A stretch of 64,000 nucleotides of DNA from Clostridia bacterium (GTDB lineage Bacteria; Bacillota; Clostridia; Acetivibrionales; DSM-2933): NCBI GenBank assembly GCA_026418275.1, contig JAOABQ010000112.1:62001-126000 (forward strand). The letters run 5' to 3'. The notes beneath the pieces are model-generated. The model was given only the letters and a program-made list of their open reading frames with translations, was not told where the DNA came from and ran no database searches. Both the position numbers and the translations under genes were made by a program. This document shows, one piece after another, positions 1-9,764 of the stretch (positions are counted from its first letter, which is position 1; each line of letters begins with the position of its first letter).

Positions 1-125
1 ATGGTAAAGTGATTGCCGAATCACCCTTAAAAGCAGGCTATGATGTAAGGCGAAAAGGAATCCTTGATTATCTCGGTGATATTTTTAAGGAATGGAGTAT
101 TGTACTTAGGGGAGAGATGTTTTAA
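1..125 (+). CDS. C-terminal end of a probable D-alanyl-D-alanine carboxypeptidase (partial)
   Basis: The reading frame is open from base 3 and stops with TAA at 123-125, giving about 40 residues; the rest lies before the window. The tail reads GKVIAESPLKAGYDV, then a basic amphipathic stretch ending KEWSIVLRGEMF. This resembles the end of low-molecular-weight penicillin-binding proteins (DacF/DacA type): a 'GKVI-x-E-x-PL' beta strand, then an amphipathic C-terminal helix that anchors the enzyme to the outer membrane face. Such enzymes trim the terminal D-Ala from peptidoglycan side chains. The assignment rests only on this short tail, so another membrane-anchored protein is possible. Confidence 0.4.
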   Translation, partial: GKVIAESPLKAGYDVRRKGILDYLGDIFKEWSIVLRGEMF

Positions 126-297
126 ATTAAGTAATTAAATCTTGTTTGATGCCAAGCAGATCCAATGGGGATGGCTTGGAAAGCAGAATGGTAGGGATTT
201 TCGAAGCTTTATATAGAAACTTTTAATGGTTTGTTTTATAATGTCAAAAAGAGATTCACTTTTTAATTTGGTTATCTTGAAGGAATGGAGAATACAA

Positions 298-2055
298 ATG
301 AAAACCTTACTTGTAGCACTAAATTCAAAGTATATTCACTCATCCCTTGCAGTTTGGTACCTTAAAGCAAGCTGTGGCCCTTTATGCGGAGATGTCAAGG
401 TTATGGAATTTACCATCAATGACCAGCCGGATGCGGTTTTAGCTTCAATTTATAGGGAGCATCCGGATAACGTCGCATTTTCCTGCTACATTTGGAACTT
501 TGGGATGGTTACAAAAATTGCCCAAAATTTAAAAAAGGTTTGTCCCGAAATTAAAATCATACTGGGAGGACCGGAGGTTTCCTTCGATCCCGGTAAAATC
601 ATGGAACAATATTTTTTTATTGATTATATTGTCACAGGAGAAGGGGAGATTGTACTAAACGAGCTTTTAAGCGGGATATCCGAGGGACAGGCAGTTGAAC
701 CTTACATTGACGGTCTTTGGTGGCGAAATGAGGCCAGTGTGGTAAGTGGTAAAAAAGCCAAGCTTATAGAAGAGCTTGATTCCATCCCGTCACCTTATAC
801 CGACGAAATGATCCACGCTTTGGGAAACAGAATTGTATACTTTGAGTCATCGAGAGGGTGCCCGTTTTCTTGTGCCTACTGTATTTCCTCCACCTTTGAA
901 GGGGTTCGGTATTTCTCCATGGAAAGAGTAAAAAAAGACCTGAAAAAGCTTGTTAAATCCGGTGTCCGTCAGGTTAAATTTGTTGACAGAACTTTTAACT
1001 GCAATAAAATAAGGGCAAAGGAAATTTTTAAAACCATTATTGAAAACTATAAGGATATTAATTTTCATTTCGAAGCGGCAGCAGACCTTTTCGATGAAGA
1101 AATGCTGGAAATCCTCAGGGCCGCAGAGCCTGGATTAATTCAGTTTGAGATCGGTATACAGTCCACAAACCTTAAGACTTTGGAAGCAGTTACCCGCAAA
1201 ACTTCCCTGGAAAAGGTGTTTAACTATATTAGAAGAATTCGGGAAATGGGGAATATTCATATTCATCTGGATTTGATCGCGGGATTACCCTATGAGGATT
1301 TTGAGTCTTTTGGAAAATCCTTTGATGAGGTTTATACACTAAGTCCTCACCAGCTTCAATTGGGATTTTTGAAAATGCTCAAGGGGTCCAGAGTACGGAA
1401 TGAGTCTGATCTATTCGGTTATCAATATCGTCTTGACCCACCCTATGAAGTTTTATGCAGCCAATTTTTATCCTATGAGGAGATGCTTCAATTAAAGGGG
1501 ATTGAAGAATTGGTAGACCGGTACTACAATTCAGGTAAGTTTATAGAAACCTTTCAATATGTAATGGAATTGTTTTATCAAAGACCCTTTGATTTTTTTC
1601 TAGCCTTTAGTAAGGTGTGGGAACAAATAAACCAGGCAGTAGCCGGAAGAGACTTATATACCCTGCTTTTGGAATTTGTGAGAAACAGATTTCCAAAGGA
1701 GGAGGCTGATTTCATTGGAGAATTGCTTAAATTCGATTATCTTTGTTCGGATAATACCAATAATCTGCCGAGGGGCCTAAATAGAATAGAAATCCCGGGA
1801 TTTAGGGAAAAGTGCTTTGCCTTTTTAAAGGAAGAAGAAAATATTAAAAGGTATTTAAATGGCTATCTGGGGCTTCCGTCCAAGCAGATTATAAAAACAG
1901 TTCATTTTGAGGTGTTTCATTTTGATGTAACCGGGAGGGCAAGCGCCTCTTCATCCAAGGAAAAGGGGATTGTGGTTTTATTTGACTATAAAAAGAAGGA
2001 CAAGGTCACCGGCAGGTATCCGTATTACAAAGTAGAGATGGATTTAGTACGTTAA
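298..2055 (+). CDS. B12-binding domain radical SAM protein (DUF4080 type)
   Basis: About 585 residues. I chose ATG 298 because AAGGAATGGAG precedes it; the frame is open further upstream but without a ribosome site. Residues 1-130 form a cobalamin-binding Rossmann-like domain (start MKTLLVALNSKYIHSSLAVW, later GGPEVSFDP). A radical SAM domain follows with the CxxxCxxC cluster motif in RGCPFSCAYC (about residue 185) and a TIM-barrel region with GIQSTN and DLIAGLPYED. The C-terminal third matches the DUF4080 extension. Proteins of this family use a [4Fe-4S] cluster and S-adenosylmethionine; the substrate is unknown. It stands alone, and the neighbours do not reveal a pathway. Confidence 0.85.
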   Translation: MKTLLVALNSKYIHSSLAVWYLKASCGPLCGDVKVMEFTINDQPDAVLASIYREHPDNVAFSCYIWNFGMVTKIAQNLKKVCPEIKIILGGPEVSFDPGKIMEQYFFIDYIVTGEGEIVLNELLSGISEGQAVEPYIDGLWWRNEASVVSGKKAKLIEELDSIPSPYTDEMIHALGNRIVYFESSRGCPFSCAYCISSTFEGVRYFSMERVKKDLKKLVKSGVRQVKFVDRTFNCNKIRAKEIFKTIIENYKDINFHFEAAADLFDEEMLEILRAAEPGLIQFEIGIQSTNLKTLEAVTRKTSLEKVFNYIRRIREMGNIHIHLDLIAGLPYEDFESFGKSFDEVYTLSPHQLQLGFLKMLKGSRVRNESDLFGYQYRLDPPYEVLCSQFLSYEEMLQLKGIEELVDRYYNSGKFIETFQYVMELFYQRPFDFFLAFSKVWEQINQAVAGRDLYTLLLEFVRNRFPKEEADFIGELLKFDYLCSDNTNNLPRGLNRIEIPGFREKCFAFLKEEENIKRYLNGYLGLPSKQIIKTVHFEVFHFDVTGRASASSSKEKGIVVLFDYKKKDKVTGRYPYYKVEMDLVR

Positions 2056-2251
2056 TATGAAAAATAATTACAAAAACCTCTTTAAAAAAAATATCATATA
2101 TTGTAAAATAATTATAGTATCTTCAAAAATATACTTTAAATCTTACATATGCCAATCGTGCTTCGATGCTTTTTTGAATGTTTCAAAAAGTTCGATAGTA
2201 TAGAATATTCCAGACTATATACCATCATTTTTAAAATTTCCGGGGGAAAAA

Positions 2252-2923
2252 ATGACGATTTCCAAAAGAATGTCAAACCGTAAGGGGAGCATGATTGTGG
2301 AAGCTTCCTTGGTAATTCCCATTGTATTGGCAGCAGTTTTTGCGCTTCTTTATTTTTCACTTTTACTTTATCATGCAGCCTATCTTCAATCGGTAGCAGA
2401 CAAAGCCTGTGAACGGGGCGCTGTTGTCTGGACCAACTATGCCAAAGATATGGGTACGGGGGGACTGCGTAAGGAAGAACTCCAGTATGACCATCTTTAT
2501 TGGCGTGTGTTTGGCATCGGTACCGAAGAAAAACAGAAAAAAGTTGAGGCATATGTAGAATCAAAGCTGGATGATTACATTTATTTGCAAAGCCTACATA
2601 AGGGGCAGGGGCTAAAGCGGACCCATGTAGCTTATGAAAATTACTTCTTTTACAAAAAGCTGGTTGTTACCATTGATGAGTCTTACAAAATTCCTATAGG
2701 CGGTCTTTTAAATATTTTCGGCATAAATGACGGTTTTAAGGTGCAAGTCAGGTCGGAAGCCGTCATCAATGAGCCTGTCGAGTTTATCCGTAATACGGAT
2801 TTTCTTTTGGATGTTGAAAAGGAACTGGAGAATAAATATCCAACCTTAAAAAATTCTGTGGATAAAATACGGGAAGTCATGGCAAATGTGAAGGATAAAG
2901 CGCACGAATTCTTTAATAAATAG
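2252..2923 (+). CDS. TadE-family pseudopilin-like membrane protein
   Basis: 223 residues, with GGGGG before the ATG. A short basic N-terminus is followed by a TadE-type motif (GSMIVEASLVIPIVLA) and one transmembrane segment at about residues 10-40, then a soluble extracytoplasmic domain rich in charged residues. TadE proteins are minor pseudopilins of Tad/Flp type pili, cleaved after the Gly and assembled through the hydrophobic helix. The next gene begins about 10 bp downstream and encodes a larger protein with a similar N-terminal anchor, so the two form an operon. No TadA ATPase, prepilin peptidase or platform protein is visible nearby. A pilus or envelope role is inferred from the family. 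Confidence 0.75.
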   Translation: MTISKRMSNRKGSMIVEASLVIPIVLAAVFALLYFSLLLYHAAYLQSVADKACERGAVVWTNYAKDMGTGGLRKEELQYDHLYWRVFGIGTEEKQKKVEAYVESKLDDYIYLQSLHKGQGLKRTHVAYENYFFYKKLVVTIDESYKIPIGGLLNIFGINDGFKVQVRSEAVINEPVEFIRNTDFLLDVEKELENKYPTLKNSVDKIREVMANVKDKAHEFFNK

Positions 2924-2934
2924 AGGTGACGCGT

Positions 2935-5643
2935 TTGATATACGGAAATAATAAAGGCCAAATCGCCGTGTTCTTGAGTGTGGTTTTAATGACAATTGTA
3001 ATCCTGGTAGGCATTTTAGTGGATGCAGTGAGAATACGTATGGGAGAGGTTCATGTAAAGCGGGCACTGGACAGCTCCATCCGCTCTACACTTGCAGATT
3101 ACAATGGAGACTTGAGGGATGAGTACGGGATTTTTGCACTGAAAAAAAGTGATCCTGTAGCCGTGAAAACCAGTATAGAAAAGTATCTTAACAAGAATCT
3201 TCTTATCGATAAAAAAGGTCTTCCCAGCGGTTTGGATGTTTATGATTTCAGGATTGACAGTATCCAGGTTACACCGGTATTCAATCACGCGGAATACGAG
3301 GTTACAAGAAGACAGATTTTTGAATATATGAAATACAGGGCGCCAAAGGAACTCATAGAAGGTGTCCTGGATAAGTTTAAGGCGGTAAGGGAAGCCAGTA
3401 AAATTTCTGAGGCACAAAAAAAGAAGCTTGAGATTGATAAATTAATGGAAAAAATTAGTAAGTATCAAAAAAAGCTTAATCTGGATGTTAATGGTACCGA
3501 TGGCAAAAAGACCGAAATGTATTATGTAAATAAATTTAGAGAACCGGATGTGGTGAAAGCCAGGAACAATGAAACTACAAAGCTTTCCTCCATGGTGGAT
3601 GAATATAAGGCAAAAATGAAGGAGCTAAAAGATGTTAATGACAAGCTAAGTAAAATACCTGATACAGCATCCCAAAATCAAAGTACGGAAGACAACGCTC
3701 AAAGTACGGATAATACCGGTAACACTAGCACCAGCAGCCAAGCAGGGAAATCAAAAACCGAATTGGAAAAAAAACAAAAAGAGTTAATGGATGCACTTCG
3801 TAAACTGAGGGAGGATTCCAACAGCTCGATTAAAAAGTCGATTTCGGATTTATCCCAAGGGCTTATTAAGTACGCTGAGAACAATAAAAATGCGGTAGAA
3901 TATCTTAATGAAATTGTCCGTTTGGGGAAAGAGGTAAGAGAGAAGATTGACGGGCCCAACGGTCTTAAAAATTATGCCAATAAAAACTTAAATGATAAGA
4001 ACTCCAGTGATACCACCCGGCAGTATAAAGCAGGTCTAGAAGAGGATTTTAAAAGAATTGAAAAGCTGATTCCCACAGAAGGGGAAGCCAGTGACATGAC
4101 AGTGCAGCTAAACAAAAACGCGGAATGCATGAACGAATACCAAAAGGTTTTTATCGAAATATACCGGGAGGTTGAGCTCTTAACGGTTGACACGGTGAAT
4201 CAAAATCAGAATCTTACAGGAGCAAATATAAAGAAAAAACTGGAGGATGCCATCACCGGATACAGGAAAGTCAGCTATGGGCCTGGAGCCAAAAAAGATT
4301 CCCAAACAGATGACCGGCAAAATAAAGAGGATACGGCAAGTAAAGATCTGCAAAAAAGAAACCAAAAGAAGATAAGCGATAAGGATATTCGCAATATGGG
4401 TTTTAAAGTAGATGCATTGCCGTCAAAACAACAGGATCCTAGTATGTATGCTACTCCATCCTTTGAGCAGCAGGATCAGCCCTATCGAGAGAGTCATTAT
4501 GTTTTAGGGCCCAAGGGGACCACGGGGGTTAACCCTAATGCAGGGATACCTTACGAGCCGAAAATAGAAAGCGGCGCATTAAATGAGGAAAATCCAAATG
4601 GAGGGGAATTTGCCTCTCATGCGTATCAGTTTATGGGAACCAAATCCACACTTCTGGATGAACTCTTTAATGGTGTGCAATCCCGGATCGAAGACATTTA
4701 CGTGAATGAGTATATTATGGGTACCTTTAAGTGTGCCGTTCCTAGCCCCGAATCTTCAGGACTTACAAAAAATACAACTTCTCCGGGAAGTACCAACAAG
4801 GGAAATGAGCCCAATCCAAAGGCTTCGGACAATAAAAACAGCACCTCAAAGGATAAGAACAACGGGAACACGGATAAAAGTCCCGAAGCCAACAAGAACC
4901 AAAACGGCCAGCAAAACGAAGAGAATACCGGCTCCGGCGGGATAAACACAAAAAAGGACCTGGATTTAAGGGGTGTGGAGAAAAAGTCAAGGACCAGGCT
5001 TCTAGACTACGAAGTAGAATATATTCTGAACGGATATGAATCTCAAAACCGGAATAAAACGGTTACAGAACTTCAAATTTTCGGTATCCGCTTTGTATTG
5101 GATACCATTAGTGTTTACGCAGATTCCAAAGAAAGAATTGCAGCATATGAAATGGCTGCTGCCGTAAGCTGGTGGACGGGCGGTGCGGGAATCCCTATTA
5201 TTGCAAACCTCATACTTTGTGGAAAAGGTCTTCTATATGCCATTGAGGATACGGATAAAATCATGGATGGAAAAGCAGTTGCTTTTTTCAGGATGACCGG
5301 ACAGAGTAAAAATACGACGGAAATAACTTTTAACTACCATGACTATCTGAGGCTTTTGTTGTTTTTTGAAGGAACCAACAATAAGATTGCCAGAATACAG
5401 GATTTGATTGAATTAAACCTCCAGTATAAGGAGATTGGAAAGAAACTTCCTAAAAAAGGGAAGGATGGGACAACTCCTTTAGTCAATGCCAAATTTAGTA
5501 TGGCAAATTGTAAAACTTATATCCGCGTGGAGGCTAAGGTATCCATGAAGTATTTTTTCCTGACACAGCCCTTTATGCCGGCAAAATATAAGTCGCCTGA
5601 CGGGAGGCATTCCTTTAGCGTTGTTGTTTATCAAGGATATTAA
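2935..5643 (+). CDS. TadG/DUF5702-type large envelope protein
   Basis: About 902 residues. A TTG start at 2935 is preferred: AGAGGTG lies 6 bases upstream, whereas the alternative GTG at 2926 sits inside that site. The N-terminus (GQIAVFLSVVLMTIVILVGILVDAVR) is a TadG-like anchor, followed by a long extracytoplasmic part. This includes coiled-coil stretches at about residues 150-330, two low-complexity Ser/Asn/Thr/Gln/Lys linkers (about 240-270 and 605-680) and a hydrophobic segment near residues 750-770 (WWTGGAGIPIIANLILCG). The architecture matches clostridial DUF5702 proteins, which accompany TadE proteins. Function is unknown; surface assembly is likely. A strong terminator follows. Confidence 0.7.
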   Translation: MIYGNNKGQIAVFLSVVLMTIVILVGILVDAVRIRMGEVHVKRALDSSIRSTLADYNGDLRDEYGIFALKKSDPVAVKTSIEKYLNKNLLIDKKGLPSGLDVYDFRIDSIQVTPVFNHAEYEVTRRQIFEYMKYRAPKELIEGVLDKFKAVREASKISEAQKKKLEIDKLMEKISKYQKKLNLDVNGTDGKKTEMYYVNKFREPDVVKARNNETTKLSSMVDEYKAKMKELKDVNDKLSKIPDTASQNQSTEDNAQSTDNTGNTSTSSQAGKSKTELEKKQKELMDALRKLREDSNSSIKKSISDLSQGLIKYAENNKNAVEYLNEIVRLGKEVREKIDGPNGLKNYANKNLNDKNSSDTTRQYKAGLEEDFKRIEKLIPTEGEASDMTVQLNKNAECMNEYQKVFIEIYREVELLTVDTVNQNQNLTGANIKKKLEDAITGYRKVSYGPGAKKDSQTDDRQNKEDTASKDLQKRNQKKISDKDIRNMGFKVDALPSKQQDPSMYATPSFEQQDQPYRESHYVLGPKGTTGVNPNAGIPYEPKIESGALNEENPNGGEFASHAYQFMGTKSTLLDELFNGVQSRIEDIYVNEYIMGTFKCAVPSPESSGLTKNTTSPGSTNKGNEPNPKASDNKNSTSKDKNNGNTDKSPEANKNQNGQQNEENTGSGGINTKKDLDLRGVEKKSRTRLLDYEVEYILNGYESQNRNKTVTELQIFGIRFVLDTISVYADSKERIAAYEMAAAVSWWTGGAGIPIIANLILCGKGLLYAIEDTDKIMDGKAVAFFRMTGQSKNTTEITFNYHDYLRLLLFFEGTNNKIARIQDLIELNLQYKEIGKKLPKKGKDGTTPLVNAKFSMANCKTYIRVEAKVSMKYFFLTQPFMPAKYKSPDGRHSFSVVVYQGY

Positions 5644-5654
5644 TGCTTGGATCT

Positions 5655-5707
5655 AAAATACTTTGCGGACTTTGGTGATAGAAGGACTGCAAAGTATTTT
5701 TATATTT
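5655..5707 (+). terminator. Rho-independent terminator
   Basis: A stem with arms AAAATACTTTGCgG and CTGCAAAGTATTTT is followed by TATATTT. It ends the TadE-DUF5702 operon. Confidence 0.85.
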
Positions 5708-5926
5708 CATGAGCGTGATAGAATTGATCGTGTTATGAAAGTTTAAACATGTCAATAATATTCATGGTAGGGTATTTTTCTTATAAGACTCCTACCAACA
5801 TCGGGGATGAATTTATTATCATTTTTCGATTTAAAACCGTTTTGTTTTGTGGTAGAATTACAGTGGCTTATGTTTTTATTTTGAATATTTACCGATTCAA
5901 TATAAATGGACTTAAAGGAGAAGACG

Positions 5927-6307
5927 ATGGACGCATTTGAAAAAGCAAAGGAGCTTGGAGAAATCATAAAGAACTCAAAGATGATGGCTGATTTTAAGAG
6001 AGCAGAGGAAGCCTATGAACAGGACCCCTTTGCAAAAGACCTTTTTGATACCTATAAAAACATTCAGATGGACCTCCTAAGAGCTACAAAGGGAAATAAG
6101 CCTCAGGATGAAATCATGGATTTAAGGGGAAAACTTGTGTCAAAACAGGATGAGATAAACGGGTACGCTGTTACAAAGGATTTTTTGGATAGAAAGGCAA
6201 AGCTGGATGACTTCATAAAAAAGGTAAACGATGTTCTGATGTACGCCATTACAGGGGAAGAATCATGTTCCAGTCATGGCTGCGGGTCATGTGGCGGCTG
6301 TAAGTAA
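5927..6307 (+). CDS. YlbF/YmcA-family protein with C-terminal cysteine cluster
   Basis: 126 residues. ATG 5927 has AAAGGAG upstream. The protein is mostly alpha-helical and matches the Com_YlbF family across residues 1-105 (start MDAFEKAKELGEIIKNS, middle DPFAKDLFDTYKNIQ). The C-terminus is a cysteine-rich tail (CSSHGCGSCGGCK). In Bacillus, YlbF, YmcA and YaaT form a complex that carries Fe-S clusters and acts in RNA processing (RNase Y), competence and sporulation. The cysteine tail fits cluster binding. It lies 24 bp upstream of mutS and is probably co-transcribed. The exact role here is inferred from the family only. Confidence 0.75.
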   Translation: MDAFEKAKELGEIIKNSKMMADFKRAEEAYEQDPFAKDLFDTYKNIQMDLLRATKGNKPQDEIMDLRGKLVSKQDEINGYAVTKDFLDRKAKLDDFIKKVNDVLMYAITGEESCSSHGCGSCGGCK

Positions 6308-6331
6308 ATTATTTTTTGTGAGGTAGGAGAA

Positions 6332-8953
6332 ATGGCAAGTTTAACACCGATGATGCAACAATATATGGATATAAAGGAGCAAAACAAGGACGCAATACTC
6401 TTTTTCCGGTTGGGTGACTTTTATGAAATGTTTTTTAAAGACGCAGAGATTGCTTCAAAGGAGCTTGAAATCACCCTGACCGGGAGGGACTGCGGTCTTA
6501 ATGAAAGGGCGCCCATGTGTGGAGTACCCTTTCATTCTGCCGAAGGATACATTTCCAGGCTGATTGGGAAAGGGTATAAGGTAGCCATTTGTGAACAGGT
6601 GGAAGACCCTGCCCTGGCGAAGGGGATTGTCAAAAGGGAAGTAATCCGGGTGGTTACACCGGGAACCATTATAGAGACTTCCATGTTGGATGAGAAAAAA
6701 AACAATTACCTTTTATCGGTATTTAAGTTTAAATATTATTTCGGATTGGCTGCAGTAGATCTTTCTACCGGCGAATTTGCGGCAACCAGCATCAGCTTTG
6801 GAAATACGGTAAATAAGCTGACGGACGAAATTGCAAAGTATTCTCCGTCTGAAATGATTGTAAACAGCGGATTTTATGAGGATAAATCCCTAGTTTCAAG
6901 AATTAAAAAGAGGTTTAATGTATATATAACCAACTATGAAGACAGGAATTTCGAAGAGCAGGCGGCGATAGGGAGAATCCGGTCACAATTTAAAGATTTT
7001 GCACCGCAAAACAGGGAGTATGATTTGTCGGTTAATGCATCCGGTGCCCTGATTGCCTATCTGGAGGAAACCCAAAAGGCAAACCTTTCCCATATCCAGA
7101 CACTATACGACTACAATATCGAAGAATATATGACCCTCGATATATCAACCCGGAGAAATCTTGAGCTTACCGAAACATTAAGGGAAAAAGCCAGAAAAGG
7201 GACTCTGCTCTGGGTCTTGGACCGTACGGTAACTTCTATGGGAGCCCGGAATATTAGAAAATGGATTGACCAGCCCTTAATTAATATTTCTGATATTATG
7301 GAACGGCTAAGCGCAGTCAGTGAGTTAAAGGATAAGTTTATGATGCGGATGGAGATCCGTGAGCTTTTAAAGCGGGTTTATGATATAGAAAGACTTATGG
7401 GGAAGGTTATACTGGGAAGTGTAAATCCAAGGGATTTGGTTGCCCTAAAAAACTCATTAGGACAGATCCCTTATATTAAGAGTATTTTAAAGGATTTAAC
7501 TTCTGATTTAATCGTAAGAAATGATAACAGTATGGATACCCTCCAGGATTTATATGAGCTTATAGAGCAGGCGATTATAGAAGAGCCTCCTATCGCTGTA
7601 AAAGAGGGGGGGATCATTAAAAGCGGCTTCCATGAAGACGTGGATAAATATCGAAAAGCAACAACAGAAGGGAAAAACTGGGTAGCGACGCTGGAGAATT
7701 CAGAAAGGGAAAAAACCGGCATCAAAAACTTAAAGGTTGGGTTTAATAAAGTATTCGGCTACTATATAGAAGTTACAAAATCCTATTATTCTTTGGTACC
7801 TAAGGAATATATCAGGAAGCAAACCCTTGCAAACTGTGAACGGTTTATTACCGAAGAATTAAAGGAAATTGAGGATACAATCCTTGGGGCGGAGGAAAAG
7901 CTCGTAGAACTGGAATACCAGTTATTTGTGGAAATCAAAAATAGAATATCCATAGAAATTGCCCGGGTAAAAGAAACTGCAAGAAGTATTGCGCAAATGG
8001 ATACCCTGTGTGCCCTCGCCGAGGTGGCGGACCGGGAAAATTACGTCATGCCCGAGATGACTTTGGGAGGGGAAATCCATATTGTAGACGGAAGGCATCC
8101 CGTGGTAGAACGGATGCTGGAGGGTGGCGCGTTTGTTCCTAATGATACGGTGCTGGATATGGATGAAAACAGGCTCTCTATCATTACAGGCCCCAATATG
8201 GCAGGAAAATCCACGTATATGCGGCAGGTTGCTTTAATTGTCTTGATGGCCCAAATCGGCTGCTTCGTACCCGCAAAAAATGCAAAAATAGGCATTGTGG
8301 ACAGGATTTTTACAAGAGTCGGTGCGTCGGATGATTTGGCATCCGGCCAGAGTACCTTTATGGTTGAAATGTCTGAGGTTGCAAATATCCTAAGCAATGC
8401 TTCACAAAGGAGTCTTCTGATTCTAGATGAAATCGGCCGGGGAACAAGTACTTTTGACGGTCTAAGTATTGCCTGGTCGGTGATTGAATTTATAGGAGAC
8501 AGGGAAAGACTCGGGGCAAGAACCCTTTTTGCAACCCACTACCATGAACTTACAGAGCTTGAGGGGAAATTAACAGGTATAAAAAATTATTGCATTTCTG
8601 TGAAGGAAAAAGGCGATGATATTATTTTCTTGAGGAAAATCATAAGAGGCGGAGCCGACGACAGCTATGGAATACAAGTTGCCAAGCTTGCCGGTGTTCC
8701 ACAGATCGTGATTGACCGTGCCAAGGAAATATTGGAGGAGCTTGAGGCTGCGGATATCAGTAAATTTGAAAAGAAAGTCCGTAAAATGAAGATGCCTCTG
8801 GAAGGTCAAATGGATCTGTTTTCCTTTGGTAACGGTTCCAAGGTTAAGGATGAGATTGTCGATGAATTAAAGAATATGGATGTAACAGCCCTCACACCGC
8901 TGGATGCTTTAAATGTTTTATACAGGCTCCAACAAAAGGTGAAAAAAGGTTAA
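6332..8953 (+). CDS. mutS: DNA mismatch repair protein MutS
   Basis: 873 residues, the normal length for MutS1, preceded by GAGGTAGGAG. The N-terminal mismatch-binding domain contains the Phe-x-Glu clamp in GDFYEMFF (around residue 33). The connector, core and clamp domains follow. The ATPase domain has Walker A GPNMAGKS near residue 620, Walker B ILDEIGRGTST and the ATHYHEL switch. The C-terminus ends with the short helix-turn-helix dimer region. MutS finds base mismatches and small loops and recruits MutL. MutL is encoded 0.8 kb downstream, separated only by a lipoprotein gene. Confidence 0.98.
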   Translation: MASLTPMMQQYMDIKEQNKDAILFFRLGDFYEMFFKDAEIASKELEITLTGRDCGLNERAPMCGVPFHSAEGYISRLIGKGYKVAICEQVEDPALAKGIVKREVIRVVTPGTIIETSMLDEKKNNYLLSVFKFKYYFGLAAVDLSTGEFAATSISFGNTVNKLTDEIAKYSPSEMIVNSGFYEDKSLVSRIKKRFNVYITNYEDRNFEEQAAIGRIRSQFKDFAPQNREYDLSVNASGALIAYLEETQKANLSHIQTLYDYNIEEYMTLDISTRRNLELTETLREKARKGTLLWVLDRTVTSMGARNIRKWIDQPLINISDIMERLSAVSELKDKFMMRMEIRELLKRVYDIERLMGKVILGSVNPRDLVALKNSLGQIPYIKSILKDLTSDLIVRNDNSMDTLQDLYELIEQAIIEEPPIAVKEGGIIKSGFHEDVDKYRKATTEGKNWVATLENSEREKTGIKNLKVGFNKVFGYYIEVTKSYYSLVPKEYIRKQTLANCERFITEELKEIEDTILGAEEKLVELEYQLFVEIKNRISIEIARVKETARSIAQMDTLCALAEVADRENYVMPEMTLGGEIHIVDGRHPVVERMLEGGAFVPNDTVLDMDENRLSIITGPNMAGKSTYMRQVALIVLMAQIGCFVPAKNAKIGIVDRIFTRVGASDDLASGQSTFMVEMSEVANILSNASQRSLLILDEIGRGTSTFDGLSIAWSVIEFIGDRERLGARTLFATHYHELTELEGKLTGIKNYCISVKEKGDDIIFLRKIIRGGADDSYGIQVAKLAGVPQIVIDRAKEILEELEAADISKFEKKVRKMKMPLEGQMDLFSFGNGSKVKDEIVDELKNMDVTALTPLDALNVLYRLQQKVKKG

Positions 8954-9062
8954 GCCTTATATAAATACAATACAAAATTTAATGAAATTATCCATAGCTT
9001 AAAAGAGGTTATCCAATAATGGGTAAACCATTATGAATTAAAAGAAAAGTGAGGTCTTAAGC

Positions 9063-9686
9063 ATGAAAAGAAAAGCGATAGCGGTTATCTTGATGTGGGT
9101 CATTTTGGCCGGCTGTTCTCTGGAGAATGACAGGTTAAAAGTAATGCTTTCAAAGGATTCATCTGCCAACAGCCAAAAGCTTAGTGACAAGACCGGTGTG
9201 GATTCCAAAGATCAAGACGATAATATTATAAAGGACGACTTGGCTTTCCAGGACTTGAAAAGTTCCCAAGCGAAGATGGCGCTTAAGGTGCCTTCCGACT
9301 GGAAACCCGATAATCAAAACGGCCAGCTTTTCGCAAGTGTTTTTGGGATGGGTGTGGTTGGATTCAGTGAGAAAAAGGATTCAGGGAAGTTTGACAGTAT
9401 GGACAGCTGCTACTATTATACCATGGATCAAATAAAGGAAAGCTTTAATATAGTAAGCGAAGAGGTACTTAAAAGCATCAAGGTGAACGGTTACAGGGCA
9501 AGACAAGGGCAGGCGGTAGTAAATAACGAGGGTAAAAGTGATTATACCATGGAATATACTTTACTCATTACTGTAGTGGAAACCCCGGAGTATTACCACA
9601 GTATCCGGATTTACTGTTTGTCCGACCGCTTCCAAGAAATGAAAAAGAATTTGCAAAAAATTATAAACAGCTTCAAAGAAGTTTAA
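9063..9686 (+). CDS. Putative lipoprotein of unknown function
   Basis: 207 residues. The N-terminus is a lipoprotein signal: MKRKAIAVILMWVILAGCS with the lipobox LAGC, so Cys18 would be lipidated and the protein held on the outer membrane face. A polar Ser/Lys/Asp linker follows (residues 20-65), then a compact domain containing LKVPSDWKP and an antiparallel pattern ending SFKEV. The fold recalls PsbP/MOG1-like or YjcO-type domains often found in Firmicute lipoproteins, but I do not recognise it firmly. It sits between mutS and mutL on the same strand. Nothing in the sequence suggests a mismatch repair role. Confidence 0.75.
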   Translation: MKRKAIAVILMWVILAGCSLENDRLKVMLSKDSSANSQKLSDKTGVDSKDQDDNIIKDDLAFQDLKSSQAKMALKVPSDWKPDNQNGQLFASVFGMGVVGFSEKKDSGKFDSMDSCYYYTMDQIKESFNIVSEEVLKSIKVNGYRARQGQAVVNNEGKSDYTMEYTLLITVVETPEYYHSIRIYCLSDRFQEMKKNLQKIINSFKEV

Positions 9687-9764
9687 GTTAATTCTATATA
9701 TAATAGGAAATAGCTAAGTTCCAACCTAAATTATATAAAGACAGAAGGATCGTGACTAAAAAAC

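Noticed and set aside
4706..4945. Second frame inside the DUF5702 gene
   Set aside because: It comes from the low-complexity linker; codon pattern and homology support the main frame.
5749..5940. 63-codon frame upstream of the YlbF gene
   Set aside because: AT-rich composition, no ribosome site, and the true gene starts within it.
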